DNA of 64,000 nucleotides from JACVRW01 sp963734365 (GTDB lineage Bacteria; Actinomycetota; Thermoleophilia; Solirubrobacterales; Thermoleophilaceae): NCBI GenBank assembly GCA_963734365.1, contig CAVTGV010000004.1, positions 124,001-188,000 of the forward strand, written 5' to 3'. The notes under the pieces were generated by a model. It saw nothing but the letters and a program-made list of their open reading frames with translations. It was not told the origin of the DNA and did not search any database. Each line of letters opens with the position of its first letter. Position 1 is the stretch's first letter. Both the position numbers and the translations under genes were made by a program. Shown here piece after piece: positions 7,356 through 16,316 of this stretch.

Positions 7356-8917
7356 GCATCGCTGAGGCCAGGACCATCGGATCGATCGTGCGCGGCGAGA
7401 CGCGCAGCGAGGGGCGCCGGATCGAGTCGCGCAACCCCGCGAACCTCGAGGACGTGGTCTGCGAGGCCGTGCTCGGAGACGCCGGCACGTTCGTGGACGC
7501 GTGCCGGGCCGCGCGTACGGCTCAGCGCGAATGGGCGGCCGTGCCCGCGCCCGTGCGCGGCAAGGCGATCCAGCAGATAGGCCGCCTGGTGGAGGACAAC
7601 AAGGAGGCGCTGGCGCGCCTGGTCACGCGTGAGATCGGCAAGCCCTACCCGGAGTCGCTCGGCGAGGTCCAGGAGGTCGTGGACACCTGCGACTTCTTCG
7701 TTGGCGAGGGCCGCCGTCTCTACGGCCAGACGGTCCCGTCGGAGATGCCCGACAAGCAGCTGTTCACCTTCCGCAATCCCGTGGGCGTGGCCGCGATCAT
7801 CACCGCCGGGAACTTCCCCGTGGCGGTGCCGTCGTGGTACCTCGTGCCGGCGATCCTGTGCGGCAACGCCGTGGTCTGGAAGCCCGCGGAGTACGCCCCC
7901 GCGCTCGGCGACGCGCTCGCCCAGCTGTTCATCAAGGGCGGCCTGCCCGAGGGCGTGCTCAACCTGGTCCAGTGCGACGGTCCCACCGCCTTCGAGGGGC
8001 TCGAGCGCGCGCTCGACGAGAAGCTCGTCGACAAGGTCGGCTTCACCGGCTCGTCGGCGGTGGGCTCGGAGATCGGGGCCCTCTGCGGGCGCCACGTGCA
8101 GTCGCCCTGCCTCGAGCTGGGCGGGAAGAACCCGCTCGTGGTGATGCCCGACGCCGACCTCGACCTCGCGGTGGAGGGCGCCCTGTTCAGCGGGTTCGGG
8201 ACCGCGGGCCAGCGCTGCACCTCGCTGGGCACCGTGCTCGTCCACGACTCGATCCACGAGGAGTTCATGACGCGCTTCAACCGCGCGGTGGAGACGGCCC
8301 CGATCGGCGACCCGCAGCAGGACGTGCTCTACGGGCCGATGATCCACGAGCGCTTCGCGAAGCGCTTCGAGGACTGGCTCGGCCTGATCGGCGACCACCA
8401 CACGGTGAGCGGCTCGTCGGGCAGGGGGAGGATCAGCAGCGAGAACCCCCGCGAGGGCTTCGTGGGCGACCCCGACGCCGGCGTCTACTGCCATCCGACG
8501 ATCGTCGACGGCGTGACCGCCGACGACGCGATCTATCGCACCGAGACCTTCGGCCCGATCGTGGGGGTGGCCAGGTTCGCCGACTTCGACGCGGCCGTGG
8601 AGCTGGCCAACGGGCACGGCTACGGCCTGTCGGCGGCGATCTACACCACCGACGCCAAGTGGGCCTTCCGCTTCCGTGAACGGGTGACTGCCGGGATGCT
8701 CTCGGTCAACAACTCCACGAGCGGCGCCGAGGCGCACCTGCCCTTCGGAGGGAACGGGAAGTCGGGCAACGGGAGCCGCCAGTCAGGCATCTGGGTGCTG
8801 GACCAGTTCACCCGCTGGCAGTCGATGAACTGGGACTACGCGGGCAAGCTGCAGAAGGCACAGATGGACGTGGCCGAGCTGACCGGCGAAGCCGGCTTCC
8901 GGCTCGACTGGGACTGA
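7352..8917 (+). CDS. Aldehyde dehydrogenase family protein
   Basis: A 521-residue NAD(P)-dependent aldehyde dehydrogenase. It shows the cofactor-binding ITAGNFPVAVPSWY and WKPAEYAPALGDAL segments, the general-base glutamate in CLELGGKNP near residue 254, and the nucleophilic cysteine in GTAGQRCTSLG near 288. It is closest in style to alpha-aminoadipic-semialdehyde and ketoglutarate-semialdehyde dehydrogenases, but the substrate cannot be read from sequence. The start overlaps the stop of the isocitrate-dehydrogenase-like gene by four bases, so the two probably act in one pathway. It ends ten bases from the convergent FUSC gene. Confidence 0.88.
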   Translation: MSIAEARTIGSIVRGETRSEGRRIESRNPANLEDVVCEAVLGDAGTFVDACRAARTAQREWAAVPAPVRGKAIQQIGRLVEDNKEALARLVTREIGKPYPESLGEVQEVVDTCDFFVGEGRRLYGQTVPSEMPDKQLFTFRNPVGVAAIITAGNFPVAVPSWYLVPAILCGNAVVWKPAEYAPALGDALAQLFIKGGLPEGVLNLVQCDGPTAFEGLERALDEKLVDKVGFTGSSAVGSEIGALCGRHVQSPCLELGGKNPLVVMPDADLDLAVEGALFSGFGTAGQRCTSLGTVLVHDSIHEEFMTRFNRAVETAPIGDPQQDVLYGPMIHERFAKRFEDWLGLIGDHHTVSGSSGRGRISSENPREGFVGDPDAGVYCHPTIVDGVTADDAIYRTETFGPIVGVARFADFDAAVELANGHGYGLSAAIYTTDAKWAFRFRERVTAGMLSVNNSTSGAEAHLPFGGNGKSGNGSRQSGIWVLDQFTRWQSMNWDYAGKLQKAQMDVAELTGEAGFRLDWD

Positions 8918-8927
8918 GCGGCCTGAG

Positions 8928-10145
8928 CTAGCCCTCGGCCGGCCGCCCGAGCGACTCCGGGACCGTGCCGCGTACGAGCTCCTGCGCACGCGCCCGGTCC
9001 ATCCCGGTGGCCCGCAGCAGGTCCACCGCCAGCAGCCGGATCTGACCGACGATGTGCAGGGCGGACATGTTCGCCGTCTCTTCGAGCACGGCGTTGGAGA
9101 TCTCGGCCGCCTGCAGAGCCCGCTCGCGCGTGGGCAGCGGATCGTCGTCGTCCAGGAAGGCGTGCAGACCACGGGTGGCCTCGGCCAGCTGATGGATCGC
9201 CTCGTGGACCTCGGGCGGAGTGGCGTCGCTCACGGCGATCGCGCGGCCCGCGCCGCGCGCCAGCGAACGGGCATCGGCGATGGCCAGGCGGGTGTGGCGA
9301 GCGAACTCCGACAGCTCGGCCACCTGCCGCAGGGCGCCGCGGCGCCCGATCGATATTCGCGCCGTGTCCACCGCCGCGGCCACGGAGTCCTCGAGGTCGT
9401 CGTGCCGGGGGCGAAGCTCGGCCACGGCCTCGATGGCTCGCTCGGCCTCGCTCTCGTCGCGCTGCTCGATGGCGGCCGCTATCGCGTCGAGCGCGGCCGC
9501 CAGGCTGTCCACCACCGGGCCGGCGCCTCGGCGCGCCATGCGCACCGGGTCGGCGGGCAGCAGCACCGAGCCGATCACCACGCCCGTGGTGGCGCCCACG
9601 AGGCCGTCGATGGCGCGGGTGAAGTCGAAGCTGCTCTCCGGGGGCTGGAGAGCCACGACCAGCACGGCCGAGGCCGCGGCCTGGGAGGCGAGCAGCGGCC
9701 CGCCGCCCACCATGATCGCCCCGAACATCGCGAGGGCGACGGTCACGCCGATCTGCCAGGTGCCCGTGCCGATCTGGGCCACCAGCAGATCGGCGATCGT
9801 TATGCCCACGGCCACCCCGATCGCCAGCTCCACCGCCCGCCGGCGACGTTCCCCGACGGTGAGCCCGAGCGTGACCACCGCCGAGATGGGCGCGAAGAAG
9901 GGCCGGTCGTGCCCGAGCAGCTCGAGCGCGATGAACCACGCGGCGGACGCGGCCACGGCGGTCTGGAGGATCGGGCGGGCCGCAGACACGGCCCGCTCGC
10001 GGCGGCTGCGCAGGCCCATCCGCGAGGCCTCGGCCGCCTCCCCGAGCAGCTCCGAGCGGGCGGGCGCGCGGGTGAGGTCGTAGGCCCGCCGGGAGGCGCC
10101 GGCGATGCGGCGGCTGGGAGGCGGCCGCGGCTGGTCCTCGCTCAT
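8928..10145 (-). CDS. FUSC family membrane protein (aromatic acid exporter-like)
   Basis: A 405-residue inner-membrane protein. Residues about 55-185 form the hydrophobic FUSC bundle, with the conserved segment RPFFAPISAVVTLG and a second half-repeat around GSVLLPADP. The rest is a long, charged, helical cytoplasmic region rich in Ala, Glu and Arg. The family includes AaeB-type exporters of aromatic carboxylic acids and fusaric acid resistance proteins. Its ATG overlaps the stop of the TPP enzyme gene (ATGA), so the two are coupled; an exporter for an intermediate or product of that enzyme is a plausible but unproven link. Confidence 0.8.
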   Translation of the reverse strand: MSEDQPRPPPSRRIAGASRRAYDLTRAPARSELLGEAAEASRMGLRSRRERAVSAARPILQTAVAASAAWFIALELLGHDRPFFAPISAVVTLGLTVGERRRRAVELAIGVAVGITIADLLVAQIGTGTWQIGVTVALAMFGAIMVGGGPLLASQAAASAVLVVALQPPESSFDFTRAIDGLVGATTGVVIGSVLLPADPVRMARRGAGPVVDSLAAALDAIAAAIEQRDESEAERAIEAVAELRPRHDDLEDSVAAAVDTARISIGRRGALRQVAELSEFARHTRLAIADARSLARGAGRAIAVSDATPPEVHEAIHQLAEATRGLHAFLDDDDPLPTRERALQAAEISNAVLEETANMSALHIVGQIRLLAVDLLRATGMDRARAQELVRGTVPESLGRPAEG

Positions 10146-11797
10146 CGCCGGTACCAGCGCGGCGACACGTTCGGCGGCGGGCGCAGCGAGGCACGCGCCA
10201 CCAGGAGCGTCGGCTCGTTCAGCGCCACGTGGCCCTTCAGCGCGATGGCGAAGCGCTCCCCGAGCCCGTCGACGCTGTCGGCCCGCACCCCGAACGACTC
10301 GGCCAGGGCCACGAAGTCGGGATTCACGAGGTCCACGCCCTCACGCGGATCGCCATGGCGGTCCTGGTCGAAGCGGATCATGCCGTAGCCGCCGTCGTCC
10401 ACCAGCACCGCGGTGAGCGGGATGTTCTCCTGCTTGGCCGAGGCCAGCTCGCCACAGGCGTACAGGAAGCCGCCGTCCCCCGAGATGCTCACCGCCGGGC
10501 CCTCGCCGGCGAGGGCGGCTCCCAGCCCCTGCGGGAAGCCGCAGCCGAGCGTGCCCCATCCCAGCGGATAGGACAGCTTGCGCGGGGCCGGGGTGCGATG
10601 AAAGCCCCCGAGCCAGTAGCCCGGGATGCACATGTCGCTCACCACGATCGCGTCGTCGGGCAGCGCCTCCTCCACGGCGTCGAGAAACGCACCGGCCTCG
10701 GGGTCCGAGGAGCCCAGGTCATCGCGCACCGCCGCGTTCAAGGCCTTGACCCGCTTGGCCAGCGAGTCGAGCCCGCCGCGCTGCGTGAGCCGCTGCGCCA
10801 GGGCGGCCGCGGCCGCGGCGGCGTCGGACTCCACCAGCACGTCGGGGCGGTAGTTCTTGGTCGCGTCGGCGGGATCGACGTTGATGGCCACCAGGTGCGG
10901 CGGCTGGGGCTGCTTCCAGGCCTGGGTCATCATCGCGTCGAAATCCGTGCCGATGCCCACGATGAGGTCCGCCTCGTCCCACAGGGCGCCGACCTCCGGC
11001 ACGTGGGGCGACGCCGCCACGAGGCAGGGGTGACCGGGCGCCACCAGCCCGTGCGCCGAGTAGGTGAGGATCAGCGGGGCCACCAGGCGCTCGGCCAGCT
11101 GTGCCACCGCCGCGCCGGCCCCCGACTGGAGCGCGCCGCCGCCCGCCCAGATGAGCGGTCGGCGCGAGCGCTCGAGCAGCTCGAGCGCCCTGCTCAGCGC
11201 CCCCTCGTCCGGCGCAGGGATCGGCTGCTGCCCGCCGTCGAGCGCGCCGGCCTGCGGGTCGGCCTCCGCGGACAGCAGGTCGGTGGGCACCTCCACGTAC
11301 ACCGGCCGGGCCGGCGCCGCCGCGGCGTGCGCCAGCGCGTGCGCCACCGCGGGCCCGACCTCGTCCGCGGAGCCAACGCGCACGGTCTCCTTGACCACCG
11401 GGGCGAACATCGCGGCCTGGTCGGTGGCCTCGTGCAGCACCCCGCGCCAGACACCGGGCCGGCGGGCGCTGGTGGGGATGTCGGTGGCCAGGACCACAAC
11501 GGGCTGGCGCGACGCCCACGCCTCGCCCACCGCGGCCAGGGTGTTGGCGGCGCCCGGCCCGGTGGTGGTGAGCGCCACGCCCACCTTGCCGCTGGCGCGG
11601 GCGTAGCCGTCGGCCGCGTAGCCCGCCGTCTGCTCGTGGCGGACGCCCACCAGCCGGATCGGTGAGCCGTTGAGCTCGCGCCACAGAGGCAGGTTGTGGA
11701 CTCCGGGGAGCCCGAAGGCGATCTCCACGCCGCCCCGCTCCAGCGCCGCCACGGCGCCGCGAGCCCCTGTCAGGATGCCGCTCGATGGAGCGCTCAT
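10142..11797 (-). CDS. Thiamine pyrophosphate-dependent enzyme, acetolactate synthase-like
   Basis: A 551-residue cytosolic TPP enzyme with the three expected domains. An N-terminal PYR domain has the catalytic glutamate in GVRHEQTAGYAADGYAR. The central domain begins near residue 190. A C-terminal PP domain has the Mg-TPP motif SGDGGFLYACGELASAKQEN. It belongs to the large-subunit acetolactate synthase/benzoylformate decarboxylase group, and no regulatory small subunit gene is nearby, so biosynthetic acetolactate synthase is not the best guess. A very strong GGGAGGGAAG site precedes the ATG at 11797. The gene is divergent from the CoA-transferase, whose start codon lies 13 bases inside this one, and is coupled to the FUSC gene downstream. 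Confidence 0.85.
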   Translation of the reverse strand: MSAPSSGILTGARGAVAALERGGVEIAFGLPGVHNLPLWRELNGSPIRLVGVRHEQTAGYAADGYARASGKVGVALTTTGPGAANTLAAVGEAWASRQPVVVLATDIPTSARRPGVWRGVLHEATDQAAMFAPVVKETVRVGSADEVGPAVAHALAHAAAAPARPVYVEVPTDLLSAEADPQAGALDGGQQPIPAPDEGALSRALELLERSRRPLIWAGGGALQSGAGAAVAQLAERLVAPLILTYSAHGLVAPGHPCLVAASPHVPEVGALWDEADLIVGIGTDFDAMMTQAWKQPQPPHLVAINVDPADATKNYRPDVLVESDAAAAAAALAQRLTQRGGLDSLAKRVKALNAAVRDDLGSSDPEAGAFLDAVEEALPDDAIVVSDMCIPGYWLGGFHRTPAPRKLSYPLGWGTLGCGFPQGLGAALAGEGPAVSISGDGGFLYACGELASAKQENIPLTAVLVDDGGYGMIRFDQDRHGDPREGVDLVNPDFVALAESFGVRADSVDGLGERFAIALKGHVALNEPTLLVARASLRPPPNVSPRWYRR

Positions 11798-13023
11798 CTT
11801 CCCTCCCGCTCGCCGGCGTCAAGGTGGCCGATCTCTCGCGCGTCCTCGCCGGGCCCTACTGCACGATGGTGCTCGCCGACCTCGGAGCGGACGTGATCAA
11901 GATCGAGCGTCCCGGGGGCGGCGACGAGACGCGCGGCTGGGGGCCGCCCTTCGCCGGCGGTGAGGCGGCCTACTACCTGTCGGTCAACCGCAGCAAGCGC
12001 AGCTGTGCGCTCGATCTGTCGCAGGATGAGGGCCGGGCGCTGGCGCTCGAGCTGTGTGCAGCCGCCGACGTGGTGATCGAGAACTTCAAGCTTGGCGGCG
12101 CCGAGCGCCTGGGGGTGGGCTACGAGGCGGTGCGCGAGCGCAACCCCCGGGTCGTCTACTGCTCGATCACCGGCTTCGGCTCCGAGCGGCGTCCCGCCGG
12201 CCGGCCGGGCTACGACTTCGTCGCCCAGGCCGAGACCGGGTTGATGTCGATCACGGGTCCCGAGGACGGCTCTCCCTACAAGGTGGGAGTGGCGCTGGTG
12301 GACGTGCTGGCGGGTCTGCACGCGGCGGCGGCCATCCTGGGCGCGCTGCACGGGGGAGAGAGTGCACACATCGAGGTGCCGCTGCTCGACAGCGGCCTCG
12401 CCGGGCTGGTCAACGTGGCCCAGAACGCACTGGTCACGGGAAGGGAGCCGGAGCGGCACGGAAACGCTCACCCGAACATCGTGCCTTACCAGGACTTCGA
12501 GACCGCGTCCGGCCGCATCGCGGTGGCGGCCGCCAACGACGGGCTGTTCGCTGCGATGTGCGCCGCCATGGGCCTCGACGAGCTCCCCGGCGACCCGCGC
12601 TTTGCCGCCAACGCCGACCGGGTGGAGAACCGCGGCGAGCTGATCCCGCTGCTCGCAGCCCGCTTCGCCCAGCGCGGGGCCGAGGACTGGCTCGAGACCC
12701 TTGGAGACGCTGGCGTCCCGTGCGGCAAGGTGCGCACGGTTCCGGATGCGCTGGCCGCGGCGGCGGCCGCCGGCGCTCCGGCGACACTGCGCGTGGACCA
12801 CCCCACGGCCGGCCCGCTCGATCTCGTGGCCTCGCCCATCTGGGGCGTGACCCGCCGCGACGCGGCCACGCCGCCGCCTCTCCTGGGCGAGCACACCGCC
12901 GAGGTGCTGCGCGAGCTCGGCCGGGATGACGACGAGATAGCCGCGCTCCACGAGCGGGGTGTCGTCAGTGAGGCTCGTCCGGCGAAGACGCCGGAGGGCG
13001 GGACTCCTCCGCCAGCGACGTGA
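11785..13023 (+). CDS. CaiB/BaiF family (class III) CoA-transferase
   Basis: A 412-residue enzyme that would move CoA between carboxylic acids. The N terminus has the family signature LPLAGVKVADLSRVLAGPYC, followed by LADLGADVIKIERPGGGDETR, the CoA-binding YYLSVNRSKRS and ADVVIENFK, and the central GRPGYDFVAQAETG. A C-terminal GVPCGKVRTVPDAL and PPLLGEHTAEVL complete the fold. The physiological acid is not evident. The ATG at 11785 overlaps the start of the divergent TPP enzyme gene, so both share a very compact promoter region. The 3' end overlaps the convergent zinc-ribbon gene by 59 bases, and the last 15 residues look like a tail outside the family core. Confidence 0.88.
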   Translation: MERSSSLPLAGVKVADLSRVLAGPYCTMVLADLGADVIKIERPGGGDETRGWGPPFAGGEAAYYLSVNRSKRSCALDLSQDEGRALALELCAAADVVIENFKLGGAERLGVGYEAVRERNPRVVYCSITGFGSERRPAGRPGYDFVAQAETGLMSITGPEDGSPYKVGVALVDVLAGLHAAAAILGALHGGESAHIEVPLLDSGLAGLVNVAQNALVTGREPERHGNAHPNIVPYQDFETASGRIAVAAANDGLFAAMCAAMGLDELPGDPRFAANADRVENRGELIPLLAARFAQRGAEDWLETLGDAGVPCGKVRTVPDALAAAAAAGAPATLRVDHPTAGPLDLVASPIWGVTRRDAATPPPLLGEHTAEVLRELGRDDDEIAALHERGVVSEARPAKTPEGGTPPPAT

Positions 13024-13567
13024 TCGTCAGCGTGCCCCGGGCGGCCTGCTCCATCACCTCGGTCGCCTCGTCCGACGAGCGCGCGTAGAGCTCCACCAGC
13101 ATGTGGATGACGATCTGGTCCTCCTCGTGCTTGTGGAAGCGCACGTGCGTGAAGAACTCGCGCGTGCCGTGGTCGCCGAACGCGGCGAAGGCGAGCGACT
13201 CGGCCGCCTCGGGGCCCGAGCATGACTCCACCTGGTCGGCGTCCACCGTGACGGTGCAGGACGCCACCCACGGCGTACCGGTGACCATCCGCTCCCAGCG
13301 GTCCTCCACCGGCTCGATCCTCGAGATGCGGCGGCCGTCCTCCTCGTAGAAGGTGAGGCTGAGATGGGGCTGGTCGTGCAGGCAGTCGAGGCACTGGACC
13401 ACGGCCTCCTGGACCTCTTCCACGGGGTCCACGGCCTCGCCGGTATCGGCGTCGACCTTCAAGATGCCCTCGTAGTGCAGCTGAACCTCGAGGTTCTGCG
13501 ACCAGCAGCGGTAGCAGCGAAGCCAGCTCGATTGGGTGCCCAGCGACTCGGGCGCCGATCCTTCCAT
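12965..13567 (-). CDS. Conserved-looking hypothetical protein with two CxxC pairs
   Basis: A 200-residue soluble protein I do not recognise. It has two cysteine pairs, CYRCW near residue 18 and CLDCLHD near 60, which could bind zinc, followed by an acidic beta-rich region and a helical C-terminal third ending in a Pro/Ser-rich tail. Codon third positions fit a real gene. The ATG at 13567 lies ten bases from the divergent lipoprotein ATG at 13577. The 3' end overlaps the CoA-transferase gene by 59 bases. Confidence 0.6.
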   Translation of the reverse strand: MEGSAPESLGTQSSWLRCYRCWSQNLEVQLHYEGILKVDADTGEAVDPVEEVQEAVVQCLDCLHDQPHLSLTFYEEDGRRISRIEPVEDRWERMVTGTPWVASCTVTVDADQVESCSGPEAAESLAFAAFGDHGTREFFTHVRFHKHEEDQIVIHMLVELYARSSDEATEVMEQAARGTLTITSLAEESRPPASSPDEPH

Positions 13568-13576
13568 GCCTCCATT

Positions 13577-13969
13577 ATGGCCGTAGCGCTGCTTCTCGCC
13601 CCGTCGGGCTGCTCAATCGGTGCCGACGAGGAGGCAAAACCGGCCCGTGGGGCTCCCGCGAGCGTGGCCGCGACGGTCGATCACCTCGAGCGCGCGACCG
13701 CGGAGCGCGACTGGACGGCCGTCTGCGACGACCTCCTCACGAGTGCCGCCCGAGCGCGTGCCGGAGGCGCGGATTGCCCACGGCTCCTGCGTTCGGCCGG
13801 CGCCGGCATCCGGAGCCCCTCGATCGAGATCCGCGGCATCGAGGTGGCGGGCCGTCGAGCCACGGTGGCGATCCGGACCACGGCCGCGGGCCAGGCGGCG
13901 CGCACAGACGACCTCGAGCTGCGGCGGGAGGGGGGTAGGTGGCGGGTGGAGGCGCTGGCGGCGCGCTAG
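13577..13969 (+). CDS. Small secreted lipoprotein of unknown function
   Basis: A 130-residue protein beginning with a short hydrophobic segment and a lipobox (MAVALLLAPSGC), so it is probably lipid-anchored outside the membrane. The mature part has the shape of a small NTF2-like/DUF4878-type domain: helix VAATVDHLERATAERDW, two cysteines (VCDDLL, ADCPRLL), then beta strands ending GRRATVAIRTT and RRWRVEALAAR-like sequence. The signal lacks basic residues, so a TTG start at 13532 adding an RR-containing n-region is an alternative. Function is unknown. Confidence 0.6.
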   Translation: MAVALLLAPSGCSIGADEEAKPARGAPASVAATVDHLERATAERDWTAVCDDLLTSAARARAGGADCPRLLRSAGAGIRSPSIEIRGIEVAGRRATVAIRTTAAGQAARTDDLELRREGGRWRVEALAAR

Positions 13970-13973
13970 GCCA

Positions 13974-14951
13974 CTAGCTGAGCGAGCCCGCCAGCGCCTC
14001 GAGCGTGAGGTCGAAGTCCGTCCTCGCGATGCCGCCCACGCAGGGTGAGGTGGCGCCGCAGTCGCGGTAGCGCCGCACCGACTCGGCAGCCTCCTCGGGG
14101 CTCCCGATCGCGGCCAGCAGGCCGAGGTAGTCGTCGGAGATCGCGGCGGCCGCGGCGTCCGGGCCGCCCTCCTGCATGGCGCGGTCGAAGGCCTCGATGT
14201 CGGCAGCGAACCCCGACCGCTCGATCATCGCGCGGTAGAAGGGCAGGGAGAAGTAGGGAATCAGCTCGGAGCGCAGCCGGGCGCGGGCGTCCTCGGGCTC
14301 ACCGGTCACGGCCGAGGGCACGGCGGCGACGATGTCGAAGCCGTCGAGCTCCCTGCCGGCCTTCTGGCGCCCCTCGGTCACGGTCGGCACCACCACGTCG
14401 CGGATGTACTGCGGGTTGCAGAGCCACAGGATCACGCCATCGGCCAGTTCCCCCGCCAGGCGCAGCATCCCGGGCGAGAGCCCGGCCAGGTAGATCGGAA
14501 GGTCCGCCCGCGCGCCGTAGCCCATGAAGTGGAAGCCGGTGGCGAAGCGCTCGCCCGCCGGGGGATCCTCATCCCTGAAGATCGCGCGCAGCGCTTTCAC
14601 GTACTCGCGCATCTCGCGCAGCGGCTTGTCGATCGTCTGTCCGTACCAACCCTCCACCACGGGACGGTGCGACACGCCCAGGCCCACCACCGCGCGCCCG
14701 CCGGAGAACTCGTCGAGGGTGGCGAACGATTGCGCCGTGGCCACCGGGGTGCGCGAGTAGATGGGCATCACGCCGGTGCCGAGCCGGATGCGCTCGGTGC
14801 GCGAGGCGTAGGCCATCAGCGTGGTGAGCGAGTCACGCGCCGCGATGTGCGTCACGTAGGCCGACTCGTAGCCGAGCACCTCGGCCTTGCGGGAGCGCTG
14901 AACGGCGCTTTCCAGCGAGCGGCCTGCGCCGATGAACGAGCCAAGGGCCAA
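13974..14951 (-). CDS. LLM-class F420-dependent oxidoreductase
   Basis: A 325-residue luciferase-like monooxygenase fold (TIM barrel) enzyme that would use reduced F420 to reduce or oxidise an organic substrate. Family segments include AEVLGYESAYVTHIAARD, IRLGTGVMPIYSRTP, the GGRAVVGLGVSHRPVVEGWYG turn (shown in part) and LPIYLAGLSPGMLRLAGELADG. The cofactor is inferred from the family and from the F420 biosynthesis genes elsewhere in this window (fbiC, npdG-cofD-cofC-cofE). The substrate is unknown. It ends four bases after the convergent lipoprotein gene, and its start is divergent from the MobA-like gene. Confidence 0.85.
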   Translation of the reverse strand: MALGSFIGAGRSLESAVQRSRKAEVLGYESAYVTHIAARDSLTTLMAYASRTERIRLGTGVMPIYSRTPVATAQSFATLDEFSGGRAVVGLGVSHRPVVEGWYGQTIDKPLREMREYVKALRAIFRDEDPPAGERFATGFHFMGYGARADLPIYLAGLSPGMLRLAGELADGVILWLCNPQYIRDVVVPTVTEGRQKAGRELDGFDIVAAVPSAVTGEPEDARARLRSELIPYFSLPFYRAMIERSGFAADIEAFDRAMQEGGPDAAAAAISDDYLGLLAAIGSPEEAAESVRRYRDCGATSPCVGGIARTDFDLTLEALAGSLS

Positions 14952-14984
14952 GAGGCGCGAAGGCTATCGGTAGGGTGCTGCCGC

Positions 14985-15545
14985 GTGATCGGAGCGGTGC
15001 TGGCCGGCGGCAGGGGCACCCGCCTGGGCCGCGGCTCCAAGGCGGCGGCGCCGCTGGCGGGCCGCCCGCTCGTGGCCTATCCGGTGGCCGCGCTGAGCGA
15101 CGCCTGCGAGCGGATCGCGATCGTCTGCAAGCGCGCCACCGACCTGCCGGAGCTCGAAGGGGTCGAGCGCTGGGAGGAGCCGGACGAGCCGCGCCACCCG
15201 CTCACCGGGATCGTCCACGCGCTCGAGACCGCGGGCGCGCCGGTGCTCGTGTGCGCGGCAGACATGCCGTTCGTGACCGCCGACGCCTGCCGGACCCTGC
15301 TCGGCGCTGCGGGCGCCTCACCGGTCGTGGCCGCCACCGCGGCCGGCGTGCTCCAGCCGACCTTCGGCCTCTACGCGCCCGCGGCCCTCGAAGCCCTGCG
15401 TGCTGCGGCCCCGGACGCGCCGCTCACGCGCACCGTCGAGGCGCTCGAGCCCGCTCGCGTGGCGCTTCCGCCCGCGCTCGTGCGCAGCGTGAACACGCCC
15501 GAGGACCTGGCCGAGGCCGAGGCGCTGCTCGCCGCGGCGCGCTAG
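14985..15545 (+). CDS. mobA: MobA-like nucleotidyltransferase (molybdenum cofactor guanylyltransferase)
   Basis: A 186-residue protein with the NTP-binding signature GAVLAGGRGTRLGRGSKA at the N terminus, as in MobA and related sugar/cofactor nucleotidyltransferases, then HPLTGIVHALE and the metal-binding CAADMPFVT. MobA attaches GMP to molybdopterin. No other molybdenum cofactor gene is in the window, so a different nucleotidyl transfer remains possible. The GTG at 14985 is the only start that begins at the conserved loop; longer frames upstream run through the divergent oxidoreductase gene. Confidence 0.75.
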   Translation: MIGAVLAGGRGTRLGRGSKAAAPLAGRPLVAYPVAALSDACERIAIVCKRATDLPELEGVERWEEPDEPRHPLTGIVHALETAGAPVLVCAADMPFVTADACRTLLGAAGASPVVAATAAGVLQPTFGLYAPAALEALRAAAPDAPLTRTVEALEPARVALPPALVRSVNTPEDLAEAEALLAAAR

Positions 15546-15552
15546 CGGCGGC

Positions 15553-15834
15553 TCACAACGCCCAGTGCACGCTGGTTATCCACACCGACAGCGCGGCCAC
15601 CCCCGGAACGGCGAAGTCGAGAGCGCGCCGGTGCCGGCCGCGATCGTCTAGCCACCAGGCCACCCAGAACAGGATGCTGCCCGCGAGTACGAGCGGGAAC
15701 TGCCCTCTCTCGAACCACCAGCCGTTCTCATGCCCCACCCGTGCGGCTGACCCGAACCATGCGAGTGTCCCGAAGAACACCACGTTGAAGAGGAGAATCC
15801 GGTTGGTCTCCGTGGGTGTTCTACGCACCCCCAT
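15553..15834 (-). CDS. Small membrane protein of unknown function
   Basis: A 93-residue protein with three hydrophobic segments (about residues 14-31, 47-61, 72-90) joined by short charged loops (for example LDDRGRHRRALDFA). I do not recognise the family. It lies eight bases after the convergent MobA-like gene and downstream of the YciI-like gene on the same strand. Confidence 0.55.
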   Translation of the reverse strand: MGVRRTPTETNRILLFNVVFFGTLAWFGSAARVGHENGWWFERGQFPLVLAGSILFWVAWWLDDRGRHRRALDFAVPGVAALSVWITSVHWAL

Positions 15835-15862
15835 GGCTCGGGCCAGTTTGACAAACGGAGCC

Positions 15863-16252
15863 TCAGGCGGTGCTGCCGGCGCCCTTGCGCACGGCTTCGA
15901 CGGAAGCCGGCGACGGCATCACCGCGCGGACCTCGACCGTGCCCCAGTGGATCATCGGCAGCTTCGTGGCCCAGCCGAGCGCGGTGTGGCGGTCGGGGAC
16001 GTCGATCAGGTAGTAGCCGAGGAGGATCTCCTTGGTCTCCGCGAACGGCCCGTCGACCACGAGCTCCTCGCCGGAGCGGTGACGTGCCGACGCGGCCTGG
16101 TCGGCGGGCACGAGGCCGTCGCCGCTCACCAGGACGCCCGCCTCATCGAGCGCGCGCGTGGCCTCCACCCAGTCGCCGAAGGCGCTGTCGGGCGGGGGCT
16201 CGTTGGCCCCGGGCGCGGACGGGTCGCCGTAGATCAGGAGCATGTGCTGCAT
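15863..16252 (-). CDS. YciI-related (DGPF domain) protein
   Basis: A 129-residue small protein with the YCII/DGPF fold: MQHMLLIYGDPSAP at the start, the diagnostic VVDGPFAETKEILLGYYLID in the middle, and HWGTVEVRAVMP near the end. Such proteins resemble dimeric ferredoxin-like enzymes; some occur with ECF sigma factors, none of which is seen here. A GGAGGA-type ribosome site precedes the ATG. Confidence 0.85.
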   Translation of the reverse strand: MQHMLLIYGDPSAPGANEPPPDSAFGDWVEATRALDEAGVLVSGDGLVPADQAASARHRSGEELVVDGPFAETKEILLGYYLIDVPDRHTALGWATKLPMIHWGTVEVRAVMPSPASVEAVRKGAGSTA

Positions 16253-16316
16253 GGTTCCTCCTTGGGTTGTTTGCCCTAGGACGAACGGGCCGGAGCGAGA
16301 TCGACCATCTCGCGCT

